NCBI RefSeq assembly: GCF_002216145.1
Contig: NZ_CP022278.1
Location: 868,001-932,000, forward strand
Source: Neisseria chenwenguii
Lineage (GTDB): Bacteria; Pseudomonadota; Gammaproteobacteria; Burkholderiales; Neisseriaceae
DNA length: 64,000 nucleotides
Direction of reading: 5' to 3'
Shown here: positions 40,639-51,613 of the stretch, one piece after another
Position numbering within the stretch: position 1 is the stretch's first letter
Layout: every line of letters starts with the position of its first letter
Program-made: the position numbers and the translations under genes
Notes under the pieces: generated by a model
What the model was told of the DNA's origin: nothing
The model's database searches: none
What the model saw: the letters and a program-made list of their open reading frames with translations, nothing else

Positions 40639-41616
40639 ATGAAAAATTCACACAAACTGTTTCACACCGCCTCAGCCGCCGCGCTGCTTCTGACTGCCGC
40701 GTTTTCATACGGCAAGGAATTTGTCGTTTACGACCGCATGGATTACGTCGGCAAGCCCGACTTGACGGCCGACGGGCTGTCGAAAGTGTTTTTGGTTTAC
40801 GAATCCGAGCTGGTGATGCCCGACCCGACCGGCAAGCGCAAACATGGCGTGTTGAACGAAAAACGCATTCGCGAGCTGGCGAAGCAGTCTTACCGCGCAG
40901 GCTACCGCACGATTTCGACCGACATCGAAACCTGGTTTGCCGACAAAGGCGGCCAGATTCTCAGCCCGCAGGAGCTGAAAAACAACTTCGCGCGTATGTA
41001 TCGGATTTTCCGCGAAGAAAATCCGCGCGCATTCATCAGCAACTACGGCCTGCCGGGTGAACACCTCAACGCCATCCGCCACTACCGCCCGAACGAAAGC
41101 AATCAGGCCATCCTCGACAAATGGCAGCAGGTCAACAAACGCCGCCACATGACCGCCGCCATCAGCGATTACGCCAACCCCGTGCTCTACATCACCTCGC
41201 CGGACATAGCGCAATGGGAAACAGACGTGAAAACCACCGTTGACGACATTAAAAAGCGGATGCCGAACAAAAAAATCATCGGCTACATCTGGCCGCAATA
41301 CTATTCAGCCACCGGCAGCCCGCATTTCAAAAAATTCATCGACGGCAAACGCTGGCGGCAGATGCTCGACATCAGCTACAAATACATGGACGGCGTGATT
41401 ATCTGGTCGGACAAACGCGATGAAAACGGCAAAATCGTACGCTGGGGCGACCCGCGCACCGAGGAAATGATGGCAGCCACCAAAGCCTTTATCGCCGCAC
41501 ATCCCAAGGACATTAAAGTTATAGGACTAAGTAAAAGAGAACAAAGTAATAAAATTTGTTCGAAACATAAAAAGAGGCATGCACAAAAACATTCATTGAA
41601 AGAATTTTGCAAGTAA
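40639..41616 (+). CDS. Secreted protein of unknown function with an atypical C-terminus
   Basis: 325 aa with a signal peptide (MKNSHKLFHTASAAALLLTA, cut near SYG). The mature part (residues 26-293) has features of a TIM-barrel glycoside hydrolase: acidic clusters (FLVYESELV, STDIETWFADK), GYIWPQYYS and DGVIIWSDKRDENG. I do not recognise the family, so glycosidase is a guess. From about residue 294 (base 41518) the coding sequence turns suddenly AT-rich and the protein becomes a basic, Cys-containing tail (KREQSNKIC...KHSLKEFCK). This suggests the native end has been replaced or frame-shifted by a recombination event. ATG at 40639 after a DUS-like GCCGTCTT. Confidence 0.75.
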   Translation: MKNSHKLFHTASAAALLLTAAFSYGKEFVVYDRMDYVGKPDLTADGLSKVFLVYESELVMPDPTGKRKHGVLNEKRIRELAKQSYRAGYRTISTDIETWFADKGGQILSPQELKNNFARMYRIFREENPRAFISNYGLPGEHLNAIRHYRPNESNQAILDKWQQVNKRRHMTAAISDYANPVLYITSPDIAQWETDVKTTVDDIKKRMPNKKIIGYIWPQYYSATGSPHFKKFIDGKRWRQMLDISYKYMDGVIIWSDKRDENGKIVRWGDPRTEEMMAATKAFIAAHPKDIKVIGLSKREQSNKICSKHKKRHAQKHSLKEFCK

Positions 41617-41848
41617 ACAAGTCAAGGGGCCGTATGAAGTATTATGATTCCTTAAAGCATCACGATTTCAGACGGCCTAGAATCTTTACAAAATTAAAAC
41701 AACCGGTTGCATGAGCGATTTTCGAGGGTTTCAGCGTTTTCTCGAAGATTTCGACCTTGTTTATCCAGTATGCTACTGTAGCAGTTCAAAACATCCTGAA
41801 TATTAAACCTTTTTAGAAAGTTGCGTATTTAACCAGATAATAAAATAA

Positions 41849-41880
41849 AAACGCCATCCAGCTAATCGCTGATGGCGTTT
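41849..41880 (-). terminator. Terminator of the ribosomal alpha operon
   Basis: AAACGCCATC and GATGGCGTTT with a 12-nt loop, followed on the minus strand by TTATTTTATT. It lies 21 bp past rplQ. The gap 41617-41848 is AT-rich with one DUS core (41668-41679) and no gene. Confidence 0.85.
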
Positions 41881-41900
41881 AACATACAACACACTTACAT

Positions 41901-42269
41901 TTAGTTTTCGGCTACCTTATCAACCAATTCAACCAATGCCAAAGGTGCATTGTCACCTTTTCTAAAACCATATTTAAGCACACGAACATAACCACCATTG
42001 CGGTTAGCAAAACGTGAACCCAAATCATCAAACAATTTAACCACTACATCGCGATCGCGAGTACGGTCAAATGCCAAGCGACGATTTGCTAAAGAAGGTT
42101 TTTTACCCAAAGTAATCAGGGGCTCTACCACACGGCGCAACTCTTTAGCTTTTGGCAATGTTGTCACGATTGTCTCGTGAGTCAACAAAGAATTAGCCAT
42201 ATTGCGCAGCATTGCAGCACGATGGCTGCTGGTACGGTTTAATTTGCGGTTACCATTACGATGACGCAT
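41901..42269 (-). CDS. rplQ: Ribosomal protein bL17
   Basis: 122-aa large-subunit protein at the exit tunnel. Standard start [20 protein letters not shown] and [18 protein letters not shown]. It is the last gene of the alpha operon, 24 bp after rpoA. Confidence 0.98.
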   Translation of the reverse strand: MRHRNGNRKLNRTSSHRAAMLRNMANSLLTHETIVTTLPKAKELRRVVEPLITLGKKPSLANRRLAFDRTRDRDVVVKLFDDLGSRFANRNGGYVRVLKYGFRKGDNAPLALVELVDKVAEN

Positions 42270-42293
42270 GTCATTATCCTTTTATTTTGAAAC

Positions 42294-43280
42294 TTACGGC
42301 TTTTCCAAGCCCATAGGCGGCCAAGCTTCTAATTTAGAACCCAATGTCAAGCCTTTGGAAGCCAATACCTCTTTAATCTCATTCAGAGATTTACGTCCTA
42401 AATTCGGAGTTTTCAACAGTTCGGTTTCAGTACGCTGAATCAAGTCGCCAATATAATAAATATCTTCAGCTTTCAAACAATTAGCCGAACGAACTGTTAA
42501 TTCCAAATCATCTACCGGACGCAGCAAAATTGGATCGATTGGAGGAGCTTTCTCTTCCACCTCTTCCACCGGCGTTCCTTGCAAATCTGCAAAAATAGAC
42601 ATTTGATCAATTAAAATACGAGCTGCACTACGAACAGCCTCCTCCGGATCGATAGAACCATCAGTTTCAATATCCAGAACCAATTTATCCAAATCCGTAC
42701 GCTGTTCCACACGAGCCGGCTCGACTTCAAAGCTGACACGGCTAATGGGGGAAAAGCTCGCATCTAACTGAATAGCACCAATCTGCTTTCCTTCATCACG
42801 TAAAACGCGACGTCCGGATACAGACTGGTAGCCACGACCCTGCTCCACTTTGATTTCCATATCAATCTGACCATTACTTGCCAAATGACAAATGACATGC
42901 TCAGGGTTTAAAATTTCTACATCATGAGGCAAATCAATATCCCCAGCGACAACAACCGTCTTGCCAGATTTTTTCAGGGTCAATTGAACCTGACTACGAC
43001 CGTGCAATTTAAATACAATACCCTTAATATTCAAAAGAATATCAACAACATCCTCTTGAACACCATCTACTGTAGAGTATTCATGCAAGACACCAGAAAT
43101 AGCTACCTCAGTAGGAGCAAAGCCGTTCATTGATGACAGTAAGATACGACGCAAAGCATTACCCAAAGTATGACCAAAACCACGCTCAAATGGCTGCATA
43201 GAAACTTTGGCACGAGTAGCAGACAAAGTATCCACATCAATTTGACGCGGCTTCAAAAATTCGGTTGTGCTATTTTGCAT
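42294..43280 (-). CDS. rpoA: RNA polymerase subunit alpha
   Basis: 328 aa. The N-terminal assembly domain (residues 1-235) includes [24 protein letters not shown], the dimer interface. The C-terminal domain (about 248-320) binds UP elements and activators ([28 protein letters not shown]). It lies between rpsD and rplQ in the normal alpha-operon order. ATG at 43280. Confidence 0.98.
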   Translation of the reverse strand: MQNSTTEFLKPRQIDVDTLSATRAKVSMQPFERGFGHTLGNALRRILLSSMNGFAPTEVAISGVLHEYSTVDGVQEDVVDILLNIKGIVFKLHGRSQVQLTLKKSGKTVVVAGDIDLPHDVEILNPEHVICHLASNGQIDMEIKVEQGRGYQSVSGRRVLRDEGKQIGAIQLDASFSPISRVSFEVEPARVEQRTDLDKLVLDIETDGSIDPEEAVRSAARILIDQMSIFADLQGTPVEEVEEKAPPIDPILLRPVDDLELTVRSANCLKAEDIYYIGDLIQRTETELLKTPNLGRKSLNEIKEVLASKGLTLGSKLEAWPPMGLEKP

Positions 43281-43305
43281 TTAACTGTCCCTCACAGAGC
43301 AAGCA

Positions 43306-43926
43306 TTATTTAGAGTAAAACTCCACCACCAGCTGTTCATTAATATCGCCAGTCAATTCTGAACGATCCGGCATATTTTTAAATATGCCTTCTAATTTAG
43401 CTGCATCAACAGAAACCCAGCTCGGCATACCAATTTGCGTAGCCAAACTCAGGGCCTCTTGAATACGAACCTGCTTTTTAGCCTTCTCACGAACAGCAAC
43501 AACATCGCCAGCTTTAACTTGGAAAGAAGGGATATTAACAACCTGTCCGTTAACTGTAATTGCCTTATGGGAAACCAATTGTCGAGCCTCTGCCCTTGTA
43601 GAACCAAAACCCATCCGATATACAACATTATCTAAACGAGATTCCAAAAGCTGGAGCAGCAACTCACCTGTCGAACCTTTGCGCCGTGCAGCTTCTGCGA
43701 AATAACGACGGAACTGACGCTCCAAAACACCATAAATTCGACGAATTTTTTGCTTCTCACGCAATTGCAAGCCATAGTCAGACAAACGGTTTTTTTTTGC
43801 GCCGTGCTGACCAGGAGCAGTATCCAACTTGCACTTAGAATCTAAAGAGCGACGCGCACTCTTCAAAAATAAATCAGTTCCTTCGCGACGTGCTAACTTA
43901 CATTTAGGGCCAATATAACGTGCCAT
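43306..43926 (-). CDS. rpsD: Ribosomal protein uS4
   Basis: 206-aa 30S assembly protein with an S4 RNA-binding fold ([29 protein letters not shown]). In many bacteria it represses the alpha operon by binding its own leader; I see no leader structure that proves this here. Confidence 0.98.
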   Translation of the reverse strand: MARYIGPKCKLARREGTDLFLKSARRSLDSKCKLDTAPGQHGAKKNRLSDYGLQLREKQKIRRIYGVLERQFRRYFAEAARRKGSTGELLLQLLESRLDNVVYRMGFGSTRAEARQLVSHKAITVNGQVVNIPSFQVKAGDVVAVREKAKKQVRIQEALSLATQIGMPSWVSVDAAKLEGIFKNMPDRSELTGDINEQLVVEFYSK

Positions 43927-43944
43927 GTCTCAAATACTCCAAAA

Positions 43945-44340
43945 TTAAATACGACGTTTTTTAGGCGGACGGCAACCGTTATGCGGTAACGGAGTTACGT
44001 CTGTAATACTGGTAATTTTGAGACCCAGAGCATTTAGCGCACGCACAGAAGATTCACGGCCCGGGCCAGGACCCTTAATACGAACTTCCAAATTTTTAAC
44101 GCCATACTCTTGGGCAACTTTACCAGCTGACTCTGCTGCAACTTGTGCAGCAAATGGTGTACTTTTACGAGAACCTTTAAAACCAGCGCCGCCAGAGGTA
44201 GCCCAAGACAATGCATTGCCTTGGCGGTCGGTGATTGTAATGATGGTATTGTTGAAAGAAGCATGAACGTGAACAATACCCTCGCTTACGGTTTTACGCA
44301 CTTTTTTACGTACACGCGAAGCTGTGTTTGCTTTAGCCAT
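43945..44340 (-). CDS. rpsK: Ribosomal protein uS11
   Basis: 131 aa, starting [20 protein letters not shown]; an extra ATG two codons upstream is unlikely since the shorter form matches homologues. Ends in the conserved [15 protein letters not shown]. It lies 20 bp after rpsM. Confidence 0.97.
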   Translation of the reverse strand: MAKANTASRVRKKVRKTVSEGIVHVHASFNNTIITITDRQGNALSWATSGGAGFKGSRKSTPFAAQVAAESAGKVAQEYGVKNLEVRIKGPGPGRESSVRALNALGLKITSITDVTPLPHNGCRPPKKRRI

Positions 44341-44359
44341 TAACAAAATTCCTCAAAAA

Positions 44360-44722
44360 TTATTTCTTACCCGCAATCGCCTTACGCGGACCTTTTCTTG
44401 TCCGAGCATTAGTACGAGTGCGCTGACCACGACAAGGCAATCCACGACGATGGCGAAAGCCGCGGTAGCAGCCCATATCCATCAACCGCTTAATGCTCAT
44501 CGTCACCTCACGACGCAAGTCGCCTTCAACCTCATATTTGGCAACCTGTTCACGCAAAGCATCCAACTGTGCCTCATCTAAATCTTTTGCTTTAACAGAA
44601 GGAGTAACACCTGCTGCTTCACAAATCAATTTAGCACGAGTAGCGCCGACACCATAAATAGCCTGCAAGCCAATTACTATGTGGGCATTGTTAGGGATAT
44701 TTACCCCTGCAATACGAGCCAT
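44360..44722 (-). CDS. rpsM: Ribosomal protein uS13
   Basis: 120 aa, located in the head of the 30S subunit. [20 protein letters not shown] and the C-terminal [18 protein letters not shown] are typical. It opens the alpha operon after rpmJ. Confidence 0.98.
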   Translation of the reverse strand: MARIAGVNIPNNAHIVIGLQAIYGVGATRAKLICEAAGVTPSVKAKDLDEAQLDALREQVAKYEVEGDLRREVTMSIKRLMDMGCYRGFRHRRGLPCRGQRTRTNARTRKGPRKAIAGKK

Positions 44723-44797
44723 ATTTTTTCCTTTTTAGGGCAAAGTGTGTCACTATATCACAAAATCGAACATCGAACACTAAAGAAGCAAAGCTTC

Positions 44798-44911
44798 TTA
44801 GCCTTGACGCTGCTTATGACGAGGATCAGTACAAATAACACGAACTACACGATTACGGCGAATAATTTTGCAGTTTCGGCAAATTTTCTTTACAGAAGGT
44901 TGTACACGCAT
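44798..44911 (-). CDS. rpmJ: Ribosomal protein bL36
   Basis: 37-aa protein [20 protein letters not shown]...DPRHKQRQG. It is the zinc-ribbon (C+) form: Cys11, Cys14 and Cys27, with His32 as fourth ligand. It lies 19 bp after infA, the usual place at the end of the spc operon. Confidence 0.97.
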   Translation of the reverse strand: MRVQPSVKKICRNCKIIRRNRVVRVICTDPRHKQRQG

Positions 44912-44930
44912 TTTCTTTCCTTTTTACAGT

Positions 44931-45149
44931 CTATCTTGCTCGGAATACGATACGAGCCCGGGTTAAATCATAAGGGGTTAACTCGACTGTTACTTTATCA
45001 CCTGGAGAAATACGAATGTAGTGCATCCGCATCTTCCCAGAAATATGACCTAAAACTACATGGTCATTTTCGAGCTTTACTTTAAATGTTGCATTTGGCA
45101 AAGTTTCAAGAATTTCGCCCTGCATTTGTATAGTATCTTCTTTAGCCAT
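44931..45149 (-). CDS. infA: Translation initiation factor IF-1
   Basis: 72-aa OB-fold protein that binds the ribosomal A site during initiation. [20 protein letters not shown] matches IF-1. The ATG at 45149 is 5 bp after the secY stop; an alternative upstream ATG would overlap secY. infA and rpmJ between secY and rpsM is the common betaproteobacterial order. Confidence 0.97.
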   Translation of the reverse strand: MAKEDTIQMQGEILETLPNATFKVKLENDHVVLGHISGKMRMHYIRISPGDKVTVELTPYDLTRARIVFRAR

Positions 45150-45154
45150 AAGTT

Positions 45155-46468
45155 TCATTTACGTGATAATGATTTCATATCTGGACCTTTTAGCAAATCC
45201 TCATATTGTCGAGTCATTCGATATGAGTTAATCTGAGTATGAAAATCCATCGTAACCACAACAAGAATCAACAAAGAAGTCCCTCCCAAATAGAACGGAA
45301 CATTCAAAGCCGTCGTTAAGAACTCAGGAATCAAACAAATAATCGTAATATACAACGCACCAAACAAGGTCAATCGTAATACCACTTTTTCCAAATATTT
45401 AGAAGTTTGCTCGCCTGGACGAATCCCAGGAACAAACGCCCCGCTTTTTTTAAGATTATCAGCCATTTCCTTAGGACTAAAAACCAATGCTGTATAAAAA
45501 TAACAAAAAAATACTATAGTTGCAGCAAATAACAAGATATAAGCAGGTTGCCCATGTTGCAACCAACCTGAAACTTTTTGTAACCAGCCATTGACATTGG
45601 CATTTCCAAACCATCCCAGCAAGGTAGAAGGAAACAGGATAATACTTGATGCAAAAATCGGGGGAATCACTCCAGCCATGTTAAGCTTGAACGGCATATG
45701 GGTATTATGTCCCTGCATTGCACCATTTCCAAATTGGCGTTTAGCATAATGAACTGGAATTTTGCGTTGTGCACTTTCAAAATAGACCACTATATAAATT
45801 AATAGAAATGCACCCGTTACAATTGAAACTGCCATCAAAATACTCATAGCGCCCTGAGTAGTCAAAGCTACAAGCTGAGCAATACCCGCCGGAATACCTG
45901 AAACAATACCGGCTGTTATAATCAATGAAATACCATTACCAATACCTCGCTCGGTAATCTGTTCGCCCAGCCACATTAAGAACATGGTCCCAGTGACCAA
46001 ACATGCAATTGTCGAAATATAAAACTCGACCTGACTCGCAACAACTACACCCTGCTGAAAAACAAAAGTTGCAACACCCATACTCTGTAAAATAGCAAGC
46101 AATACCGTGCCATACCGAGTATATTTTGTAATTATCTTCCGCCCTGCCTCACCTTCCTTTTTTAAAGCTTTTAAAGAGGGCAAAATCTCTGAAGCCAGCT
46201 GAACAATAATTGATGCCGAAATATAGGGCATGATGCCGATAGCAAATATACTAAAGCGCTCTAAAGAGCCTCCCGAAAACATGTTCAACATGCCCAAGAT
46301 GCCATTCCCAGCGCTTTCGTATACTTTAGCTAATGCAACTGCATCCACGCCTGGCACTGGAATATGTGCACCGATTCGAAAAACAACCAGAGCACCCAGC
46401 AGAAACAATAAACGCTTTTTCAAGTCCCCAAACTTGGATAAACCTGATGAAGATTGTTGATTAGCCAC
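45155..46468 (-). CDS. secY: Protein translocase subunit SecY
   Basis: 437-aa channel of the Sec translocon, ten membrane helices. [38 protein letters not shown] and the cytoplasmic loop [21 protein letters not shown] are hallmark segments. ATG at 46468, 13 bp after rplO. Confidence 0.98.
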   Translation of the reverse strand: MANQQSSSGLSKFGDLKKRLLFLLGALVVFRIGAHIPVPGVDAVALAKVYESAGNGILGMLNMFSGGSLERFSIFAIGIMPYISASIIVQLASEILPSLKALKKEGEAGRKIITKYTRYGTVLLAILQSMGVATFVFQQGVVVASQVEFYISTIACLVTGTMFLMWLGEQITERGIGNGISLIITAGIVSGIPAGIAQLVALTTQGAMSILMAVSIVTGAFLLIYIVVYFESAQRKIPVHYAKRQFGNGAMQGHNTHMPFKLNMAGVIPPIFASSIILFPSTLLGWFGNANVNGWLQKVSGWLQHGQPAYILLFAATIVFFCYFYTALVFSPKEMADNLKKSGAFVPGIRPGEQTSKYLEKVVLRLTLFGALYITIICLIPEFLTTALNVPFYLGGTSLLILVVVTMDFHTQINSYRMTRQYEDLLKGPDMKSLSRK

Positions 46469-46481
46469 TATAATTCAAGCC

Positions 46482-46916
46482 TTACTCTTCAACTTTACCA
46501 CCAGCTGCTTCAATTGCAACTTTAGCACCTTTGGTAACTTTAATGCCTTTCAAGGTTACGGCTTTGCTGATTTTGCCAGAAGCAATAACTTTAACATTTT
46601 GCGCATTTGCTGCAATCAGACCAGCTTGCTTCAGAGCCAATACATCGATCTCATCAACCGCAACCAAAGCCAATTCGCTCAAACAAACTTCCGCATTCAA
46701 TGCATAAGTCAAAGATTTGAAACCACGTTTCGGCAATCGGCGCTGCAAAGGCATTTGACCACCTTCAAAGCCTACTTTGTGGAAACCACCAGAACGACTC
46801 TTCTGACCTTTATGGCCACGACCACCGGTTTTACCTAAGCCACTACCAATACCACGACCTACACGACGGCTTGAATGAGTAGCACCTTCAGCAGACTGAA
46901 TAGTATTCAAAAACAT
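46482..46916 (-). CDS. rplO: Ribosomal protein uL15
   Basis: 144 aa. Gly-rich N-terminal extension ([23 protein letters not shown]) and a conserved globular end. It starts directly after rpmD (one base apart). Confidence 0.98.
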   Translation of the reverse strand: MFLNTIQSAEGATHSSRRVGRGIGSGLGKTGGRGHKGQKSRSGGFHKVGFEGGQMPLQRRLPKRGFKSLTYALNAEVCLSELALVAVDEIDVLALKQAGLIAANAQNVKVIASGKISKAVTLKGIKVTKGAKVAIEAAGGKVEE

Positions 46917-46917
46917 A

Positions 46918-47103
46918 TTACGACTCCACTTCCAACAGGTAGCTGATTTTGTTAATTATCCCTCGATTTTCTTTGGTATCTAAAACCTCAACAGTGTGCC
47001 CGCGACGACGCAAGCCTAAACCGCGCGCGCAAGCACGGTGAGATTCGATAGTACCAATCAGACTTTTAACCAAAGTTACTTTGAGTTTCTTTTGCTCAGT
47101 CAT
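46918..47103 (-). CDS. rpmD: Ribosomal protein uL30
   Basis: 61 aa, [30 protein letters not shown]. It overlaps the end of rpsE by 8 bp, which points to coupled translation. Confidence 0.97.
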   Translation of the reverse strand: MTEQKKLKVTLVKSLIGTIESHRACARGLGLRRRGHTVEVLDTKENRGIINKISYLLEVES

Positions 47104-47614
47104 GGCTAGCTCCTAAAATATCTTCCACTGTCAGGCCGCGTTTAGCAGCGATATCAGCAGGAGTATACAATTTTGACAAGCCGTCTAAAGTAGCGCGTAC
47201 GATATTGTAGGGATTGGTAGAACCATGCACCTTGGCTGAAATGTTATGAACACCCATTGCATCGAATACTAAACGCATTGGGCCACCAGCTTTCACACCG
47301 CTCCCCTCTTTAGCAGGCTGCATAAATACGCGAGTTGCACCATGACGACCTATTACTTCGTGATAGATAGTACCGTTTTTCAAAGGTACTTTAATCATTG
47401 ACCGACGAGCTTGATCCATAGCTTTTTGCACAGCAACAGGCACTTCTTTAGATTTACCTTTACCCATACCGATACGACCATCGCCATCGCCAACCACGGT
47501 CAGCGCAGAGAAAGCCATAATACGACCACCTTTAACCACTTTAGTTACACGGTTTACAGCAACCATCTTTTCAATCAGGCCGTCACCGCGCTCTTCAATT
47601 TCATGTTTTGCCAT
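47096..47614 (-). CDS. rpsE: Ribosomal protein uS5
   Basis: 172 aa, with the N-terminal double-stranded RNA-binding fold ([20 protein letters not shown]). The region around VVKGG is the spectinomycin-contact loop and looks wild type. Standard place after rplR. Confidence 0.98.
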   Translation of the reverse strand: MAKHEIEERGDGLIEKMVAVNRVTKVVKGGRIMAFSALTVVGDGDGRIGMGKGKSKEVPVAVQKAMDQARRSMIKVPLKNGTIYHEVIGRHGATRVFMQPAKEGSGVKAGGPMRLVFDAMGVHNISAKVHGSTNPYNIVRATLDGLSKLYTPADIAAKRGLTVEDILGASHD

Positions 47615-47631
47615 CTGAAAGTCTCCGAATA

Positions 47632-47985
47632 TTAGAAGCTTAAACCATTTTCACGTGCAGCTTCAGCCAAAGCTTTCACACGACCGTGATACTGAAAACC
47701 TGAGCGATCAAAAGCAACTTTATCAACGCCTACTGCTTTTGCTTTTTCAGCAATACGCTTGCCTACAACAGTAGCCGCTTCAACATTGCTACCAGATTTT
47801 AGGCTATTGCGCACTTCAGCTTCCAAGGTAGAGGCTTGTGCCAATACTTTATCACCCTCAGCACTAATTACTTGAGCATAAATGTGATTATTTGTGCGGA
47901 ACACGCATAATCTTACCATTTTTAAGTCCGCAATACGCGCACGGGTTTTGCGTGCACGACGGAGTCGGGTTGCATGTTTATTCAT
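47632..47985 (-). CDS. rplR: Ribosomal protein uL18
   Basis: 117-aa 5S rRNA-binding protein. [16 protein letters not shown] and [20 protein letters not shown] are typical. It lies 13 bp after rplF. Confidence 0.98.
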   Translation of the reverse strand: MNKHATRLRRARKTRARIADLKMVRLCVFRTNNHIYAQVISAEGDKVLAQASTLEAEVRNSLKSGSNVEAATVVGKRIAEKAKAVGVDKVAFDRSGFQYHGRVKALAEAARENGLSF

Positions 47986-47998
47986 TAGTGAACCTCAA

Positions 47999-48535
47999 TC
48001 ATTTTTTCTTGGCTTCTTTCATCATCACCACTTCGCCCACATAGCGTACACCTTTACCTTTATAGGGCTCAGGAGAACGGAATGCACGAATTTCAGCGGC
48101 AACCTGACCAACCACTTGTTTATTTGCACCAGTCAAAATAATTTCCGTTTGGCTGGGCGTTTGAACAGTAACACCTTCTGGCATTTCATAAATGATCGGA
48201 TGAGAGAAACCCAAAGATAAATTCAATACTTTACCTTGGGCTTGGGCACGATAACCTACACCAATCAACTGAAGTTTTTTCTCAAAGCCCTCAGAAACAC
48301 CTTTAACCATATTGTTAACTAATGCACGAGCGGTACCAGACATAGCATTTGCTTGTTTAGACGCATCTTTTGCAGCAAAAGTCAATTGACCATTATTCAA
48401 TTCAATGACCACCTTGGCAGGCAAAGGAAAAGACAGTTCGCCATTTTTACCTTTTACAACCAATACTTCATTATTTCCAAATTTTACTTCAACCCCAGCA
48501 GGAACAGTCACTGGGTTTTTAGCTACGCGTGACAT
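47999..48535 (-). CDS. rplF: Ribosomal protein uL6
   Basis: 178 aa, two repeated domains. The C-terminal motif [14 protein letters not shown] is the family signature. MSRVAKNPV is the usual start. Confidence 0.98.
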   Translation of the reverse strand: MSRVAKNPVTVPAGVEVKFGNNEVLVVKGKNGELSFPLPAKVVIELNNGQLTFAAKDASKQANAMSGTARALVNNMVKGVSEGFEKKLQLIGVGYRAQAQGKVLNLSLGFSHPIIYEMPEGVTVQTPSQTEIILTGANKQVVGQVAAEIRAFRSPEPYKGKGVRYVGEVVMMKEAKKK

Positions 48536-48549
48536 TTATTTTCTCTCCA

Positions 48550-48942
48550 CTAGGCCACAATGCACAACAACTCACCACCAACACCCTCAGAACGGGCTTT
48601 ACGATCAGTCATTACACCTTTAGAAGTACTAACAATAGCAACACCCAAACCGTTCATCACACTTGGAATCTCGTTAGAGGCTTTATAAATACGTAGGCCA
48701 GGACGCGATACACGTTTGATTTGTTCAATTACAGGACGACCCGCGTAGTATTTCAATTGAATTTCCAATACTGGTTTTGCATCAGCAGAAACTGCAAAAT
48801 CCTCGACGTACCCCTCCTCTTTCAAAACTTTAGCAATAGCGCATTTCAGTTTTGAAGAAGGCATAGCAACTGTTACCTTATTAGCACGCTGCGCATTACG
48901 GATACGAGTCAACATATCGGAAATAGGATCATGCATACTCAT
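48550..48942 (-). CDS. rpsH: Ribosomal protein uS8
   Basis: 130 aa, starting [18 protein letters not shown]; an in-frame ATG seven codons earlier overlaps the rpsN gene and is not favoured. S8 binds 16S helix 21 and in Escherichia coli represses the spc mRNA near rplE. Confidence 0.97.
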   Translation of the reverse strand: MSMHDPISDMLTRIRNAQRANKVTVAMPSSKLKCAIAKVLKEEGYVEDFAVSADAKPVLEIQLKYYAGRPVIEQIKRVSRPGLRIYKASNEIPSVMNGLGVAIVSTSKGVMTDRKARSEGVGGELLCIVA

Positions 48943-48956
48943 TATTAATACTCCTA

Positions 48957-49262
48957 TTACCAACTAGCTTTAACAACACCCGGAATCTCGCCACGCATTG
49001 CGATTTCACGGATTTTAATACGGCCCAAGCCAAATTTACGGAATGTACCACGAGGACGACCTGTCAAAGCACAACGGTGACGTTGACGTACAGGCGCAGC
49101 ATTGCGAGGAATTGCTTGGAATTTCAAGCGTGCTTCAAAACGCTCTTCTTCAGTAGCATTTGCATCGTTAATCACTGCAAAAATTGCCTCGCGCTTAGCG
49201 GCATATTTTTTCGCCAGAGCTTGACGTTTCAGCTCGCGATTAATAAGTGCTTTCTTAGCCAT
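48957..49262 (-). CDS. rpsN: Ribosomal protein uS14
   Basis: 101 aa, the long zinc-free form: no CxxC pairs; [28 protein letters not shown] is the signature. Only 3 bp after rplE. Confidence 0.98.
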   Translation of the reverse strand: MAKKALINRELKRQALAKKYAAKREAIFAVINDANATEEERFEARLKFQAIPRNAAPVRQRHRCALTGRPRGTFRKFGLGRIKIREIAMRGEIPGVVKASW

Positions 49263-49265
49263 TGA

Positions 49266-49805
49266 TTATCCTTTGAACGGAAACTTGAACAGAGACAGCA
49301 AAGCTTTAGCTTCTTCGTCAGTTTTTGCAGTAGTGGTAATGGTAATATTCAAACCACGTAACGCATCAATTTTATCGTATTCGATTTCTGGAAAAATGAT
49401 TTGTTCGCGAACACCCATATTGTAGTTACCACGGCCATCGAACGACTTACCATTCACACCACGAAAGTCGCGCACACGTGGCAACGCAATAGTAATCAAG
49501 CGATCCAAGAACTCGAACATTTGATCGCGACGCAGCGTCACTTTACAACCTACTGGATAGTTATCACGGATTTTAAAGCCCGCAATAGATTTACGAGCAA
49601 CGGTTACAACCGGTTTTTGACCAGCAATTTTCTCCAAATCTGCAACAGCGTGCTCCATCACTTTTTTATCAGCGACTGCCTCACCAACACCCATATTTAA
49701 AGTGATTTTTTCAATGCGAGGCACTTCCATTACTGACTTATACCCAAATTGTTTTACCAACTCAGGAATCACTGCATCTTTATAAAACTCTCTCAACCGA
49801 GCCAT
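49266..49805 (-). CDS. rplE: Ribosomal protein uL5
   Basis: 179 aa, 5S rRNA-binding. It has the signature [26 protein letters not shown] split over residues about 110-137 and ends in [11 protein letters not shown]. It lies 9 bp after rplX. Confidence 0.98.
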   Translation of the reverse strand: MARLREFYKDAVIPELVKQFGYKSVMEVPRIEKITLNMGVGEAVADKKVMEHAVADLEKIAGQKPVVTVARKSIAGFKIRDNYPVGCKVTLRRDQMFEFLDRLITIALPRVRDFRGVNGKSFDGRGNYNMGVREQIIFPEIEYDKIDALRGLNITITTTAKTDEEAKALLSLFKFPFKG

Positions 49806-49814
49806 GTTATCTCC

Positions 49815-50138
49815 TTACGCCCCAATGATAGAACCGTTAGATTTAAAGAAGCGAACACGTTTGATTTTACTTTCGCCCTCAATCAATTTAACACCAACAC
49901 GATCCGCCTTATTGGTCTCAGGATTGAAAATTGCAACATTAGAAATAGCCAAAGGCATTTCCTTAACAATAACACCCCCTTCAACACCTCGCATCGGATT
50001 CGGCTTTTGGTGTCGCTTAACAATGTTAACACCCTCAACAACCACTTTACCACCCAATACGCGAACCACTCGACCCTGCTTGCCCTTATCTTTACCAGAA
50101 ATGATAACGACTTGATCGCCTTTAATAATTTTGTTCAT
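49815..50138 (-). CDS. rplX: Ribosomal protein uL24
   Basis: 107 aa with a KOW motif ([20 protein letters not shown]). The start MNKIIKG at 50138 fits homologues; an ATG five codons earlier lies within the rplN stop region. Confidence 0.97.
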   Translation of the reverse strand: MNKIIKGDQVVIISGKDKGKQGRVVRVLGGKVVVEGVNIVKRHQKPNPMRGVEGGVIVKEMPLAISNVAIFNPETNKADRVGVKLIEGESKIKRVRFFKSNGSIIGA

Positions 50139-50149
50139 CGCTATTTTCC

Positions 50150-50518
50150 TCACAGTACTTCAGGTGCCAATGAAACAATTTTCATAAATCGCTCAGTACG
50201 CAATTCACGAGTTACTGGACCAAAAATACGCGTACCCATAGGTTCAAGCTTATTGTTCAACAATACAGCAGCGTTATTGTCAAACTTAATCAAGGCACCA
50301 TCAGAACGACGAACACCTTTTGCAGTACGAACAACAACAGCGTTGTATACATCACCTTTTTTGACGCGACCACGTGGGGCAGCATCTTTAACTGCAACTT
50401 TAATAATATCGCCAACCGAAGCATAGCGACGCTTAGATCCACCTAATACTTTAATACACATCACACGACGCGCACCAGAGTTATCAGCCACATCTAAGAT
50501 GGTCTGCATTTGAATCAT
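50150..50518 (-). CDS. rplN: Ribosomal protein uL14
   Basis: 122 aa, [20 protein letters not shown]. It is the first gene of the spc operon. A 224-bp gap with a promoter precedes it, in place of the short spacing seen elsewhere in the cluster. Confidence 0.98.
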   Translation of the reverse strand: MIQMQTILDVADNSGARRVMCIKVLGGSKRRYASVGDIIKVAVKDAAPRGRVKKGDVYNAVVVRTAKGVRRSDGALIKFDNNAAVLLNNKLEPMGTRIFGPVTRELRTERFMKIVSLAPEVL

Positions 50519-50626
50519 GTTATTACCTTTAAATTAACCAACTTAATTTACCCTTTTCACTTAGCTCATAACTCGATTGCTACTTACCAAATGAAACCAT
50601 CACGGTTCTAGTAAACCAGTCTTGGA

Positions 50627-50652
50627 TCCCGAAGGGAAGAAACTCTCAGCAA
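50627..50652 (-). promoter_or_regulatory. Possible leader hairpin of the spc transcript
   Basis: The minus strand carries CTTCCCTTCGGGATCC with a C(TTCG)G tetraloop-type core inside the 5' leader of rplN. The stem is short. The remaining part of 50519-50742 holds the spc promoter and an AT-rich leader with no gene. Confidence 0.35.
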
Positions 50653-50674
50653 GACACTGAAAGATAAGAAACGA

Positions 50675-50703
50675 AGTTTACACGCAAATATAATTTGCTG
50701 CAA
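50675..50703 (-). promoter_or_regulatory. Candidate spc operon promoter
   Basis: Minus strand TTGCAG (50698-50703), exactly 17 bp, TAAACT (50675-50680). The spacer contains the palindrome GCAAATTATATTTGC. It lies between rpsQ and rplN, where the spc promoter also lies in Escherichia coli. Confidence 0.6.
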
Positions 50704-50742
50704 GACTTCGCTTCTTATAAAAAGCACTACCACTCAAAAAAA

Positions 50743-51006
50743 TTAAACAGTACGTGCCTTTTCAACCAGTTCTTTGACAACCCAAGATTTGGTTTTTGAC
50801 AACGGACGAGATTCTGCAATCACCACTACGTCACCAACACCATATTCATTACCTTCATCATGAGCATGAATCTTGGTAGATAAACGGATAATTTTACCGT
50901 AAAGGGGATGCTTTACTTTACGCTCGACCAATACAGTTACAGTCTTGTCCATTTTGTCACTTACTACTTTGCCTTGCAAAGTACGAACGTTCTTAACCTC
51001 GCTCAT
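50743..51006 (-). CDS. rpsQ: Ribosomal protein uS17
   Basis: 87-aa OB-fold protein ([20 protein letters not shown]). Last gene of the S10 operon; its start shares one base with the rpmC stop. Confidence 0.98.
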   Translation of the reverse strand: MSEVKNVRTLQGKVVSDKMDKTVTVLVERKVKHPLYGKIIRLSTKIHAHDEGNEYGVGDVVVIAESRPLSKTKSWVVKELVEKARTV

Positions 51007-51197
51007 TACTTGGCACCTTTTTCAGTTAAAACGGTTTTAATACGAGCAATATCACGGCGTACACGCTTTAACTCACTTGGTTTACCTAATTGACCAGTTG
51101 CATTTTGCATACGCAAGCCAAATTGTGCTTTGAGCAAATCAAGTAAGTCACCATTCAATTGCTCAACAGATTTGTCCTTCAGTTCATTTACTTTCAT
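51006..51197 (-). CDS. rpmC: Ribosomal protein uL29
   Basis: 63-aa helical protein near the tunnel exit ([20 protein letters not shown]). One-base overlap with both neighbours. Confidence 0.98.
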   Translation of the reverse strand: MKVNELKDKSVEQLNGDLLDLLKAQFGLRMQNATGQLGKPSELKRVRRDIARIKTVLTEKGAK

Positions 51198-51613
51198 TAT
51201 TGACCCACCTGTCTTACTACAAAGGTTGTAGGAACCGGCAATTTAGCGGCAGCTAACTCAAAAGCCTCTCGAGCTAATGACTCAGGCACACCATCCATCT
51301 CATATAGAACCTTACCCGGCTTAATTTCAGCAACGTAATATTCCACATTACCTTTACCGCCACCCATACGAACTTGAATAGGCTTCTCAGTAATAGGTTT
51401 GTCCGGAAACACACGAATCCAAATACGACCGCCACGTTTGATGTGACGAGTCATAGTACGGCGAGCAGCCTCGATTTGGCGCGCCGTCAAGCGGCCACGA
51501 CCAACGGCTTTCAAACCATACTCACCAAAACTTACTTTATTACCGCGCGTAGCAATGCCTGTATTGCGTCCTTTATGTTGCTTACGGTATTTCAGTCTAG
51601 TTGGCTGCAGCAT
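51197..51613 (-). CDS. rplP: Ribosomal protein uL16
   Basis: 138 aa, [19 protein letters not shown]. It starts 17 bp inside the end of rpsC, the same overlap seen in other proteobacteria; the ATG three codons upstream is less likely. Confidence 0.97.
   Translation of the reverse strand: MLQPTRLKYRKQHKGRNTGIATRGNKVSFGEYGLKAVGRGRLTARQIEAARRTMTRHIKRGGRIWIRVFPDKPITEKPIQVRMGGGKGNVEYYVAEIKPGKVLYEMDGVPESLAREAFELAAAKLPVPTTFVVRQVGQ

Noticed and set aside
41690..41820. Possible insertion sequence remnant in the AT-rich gap before rplQ.
   Set aside because: No inverted ends, target duplication or transposase fragment could be recognised.
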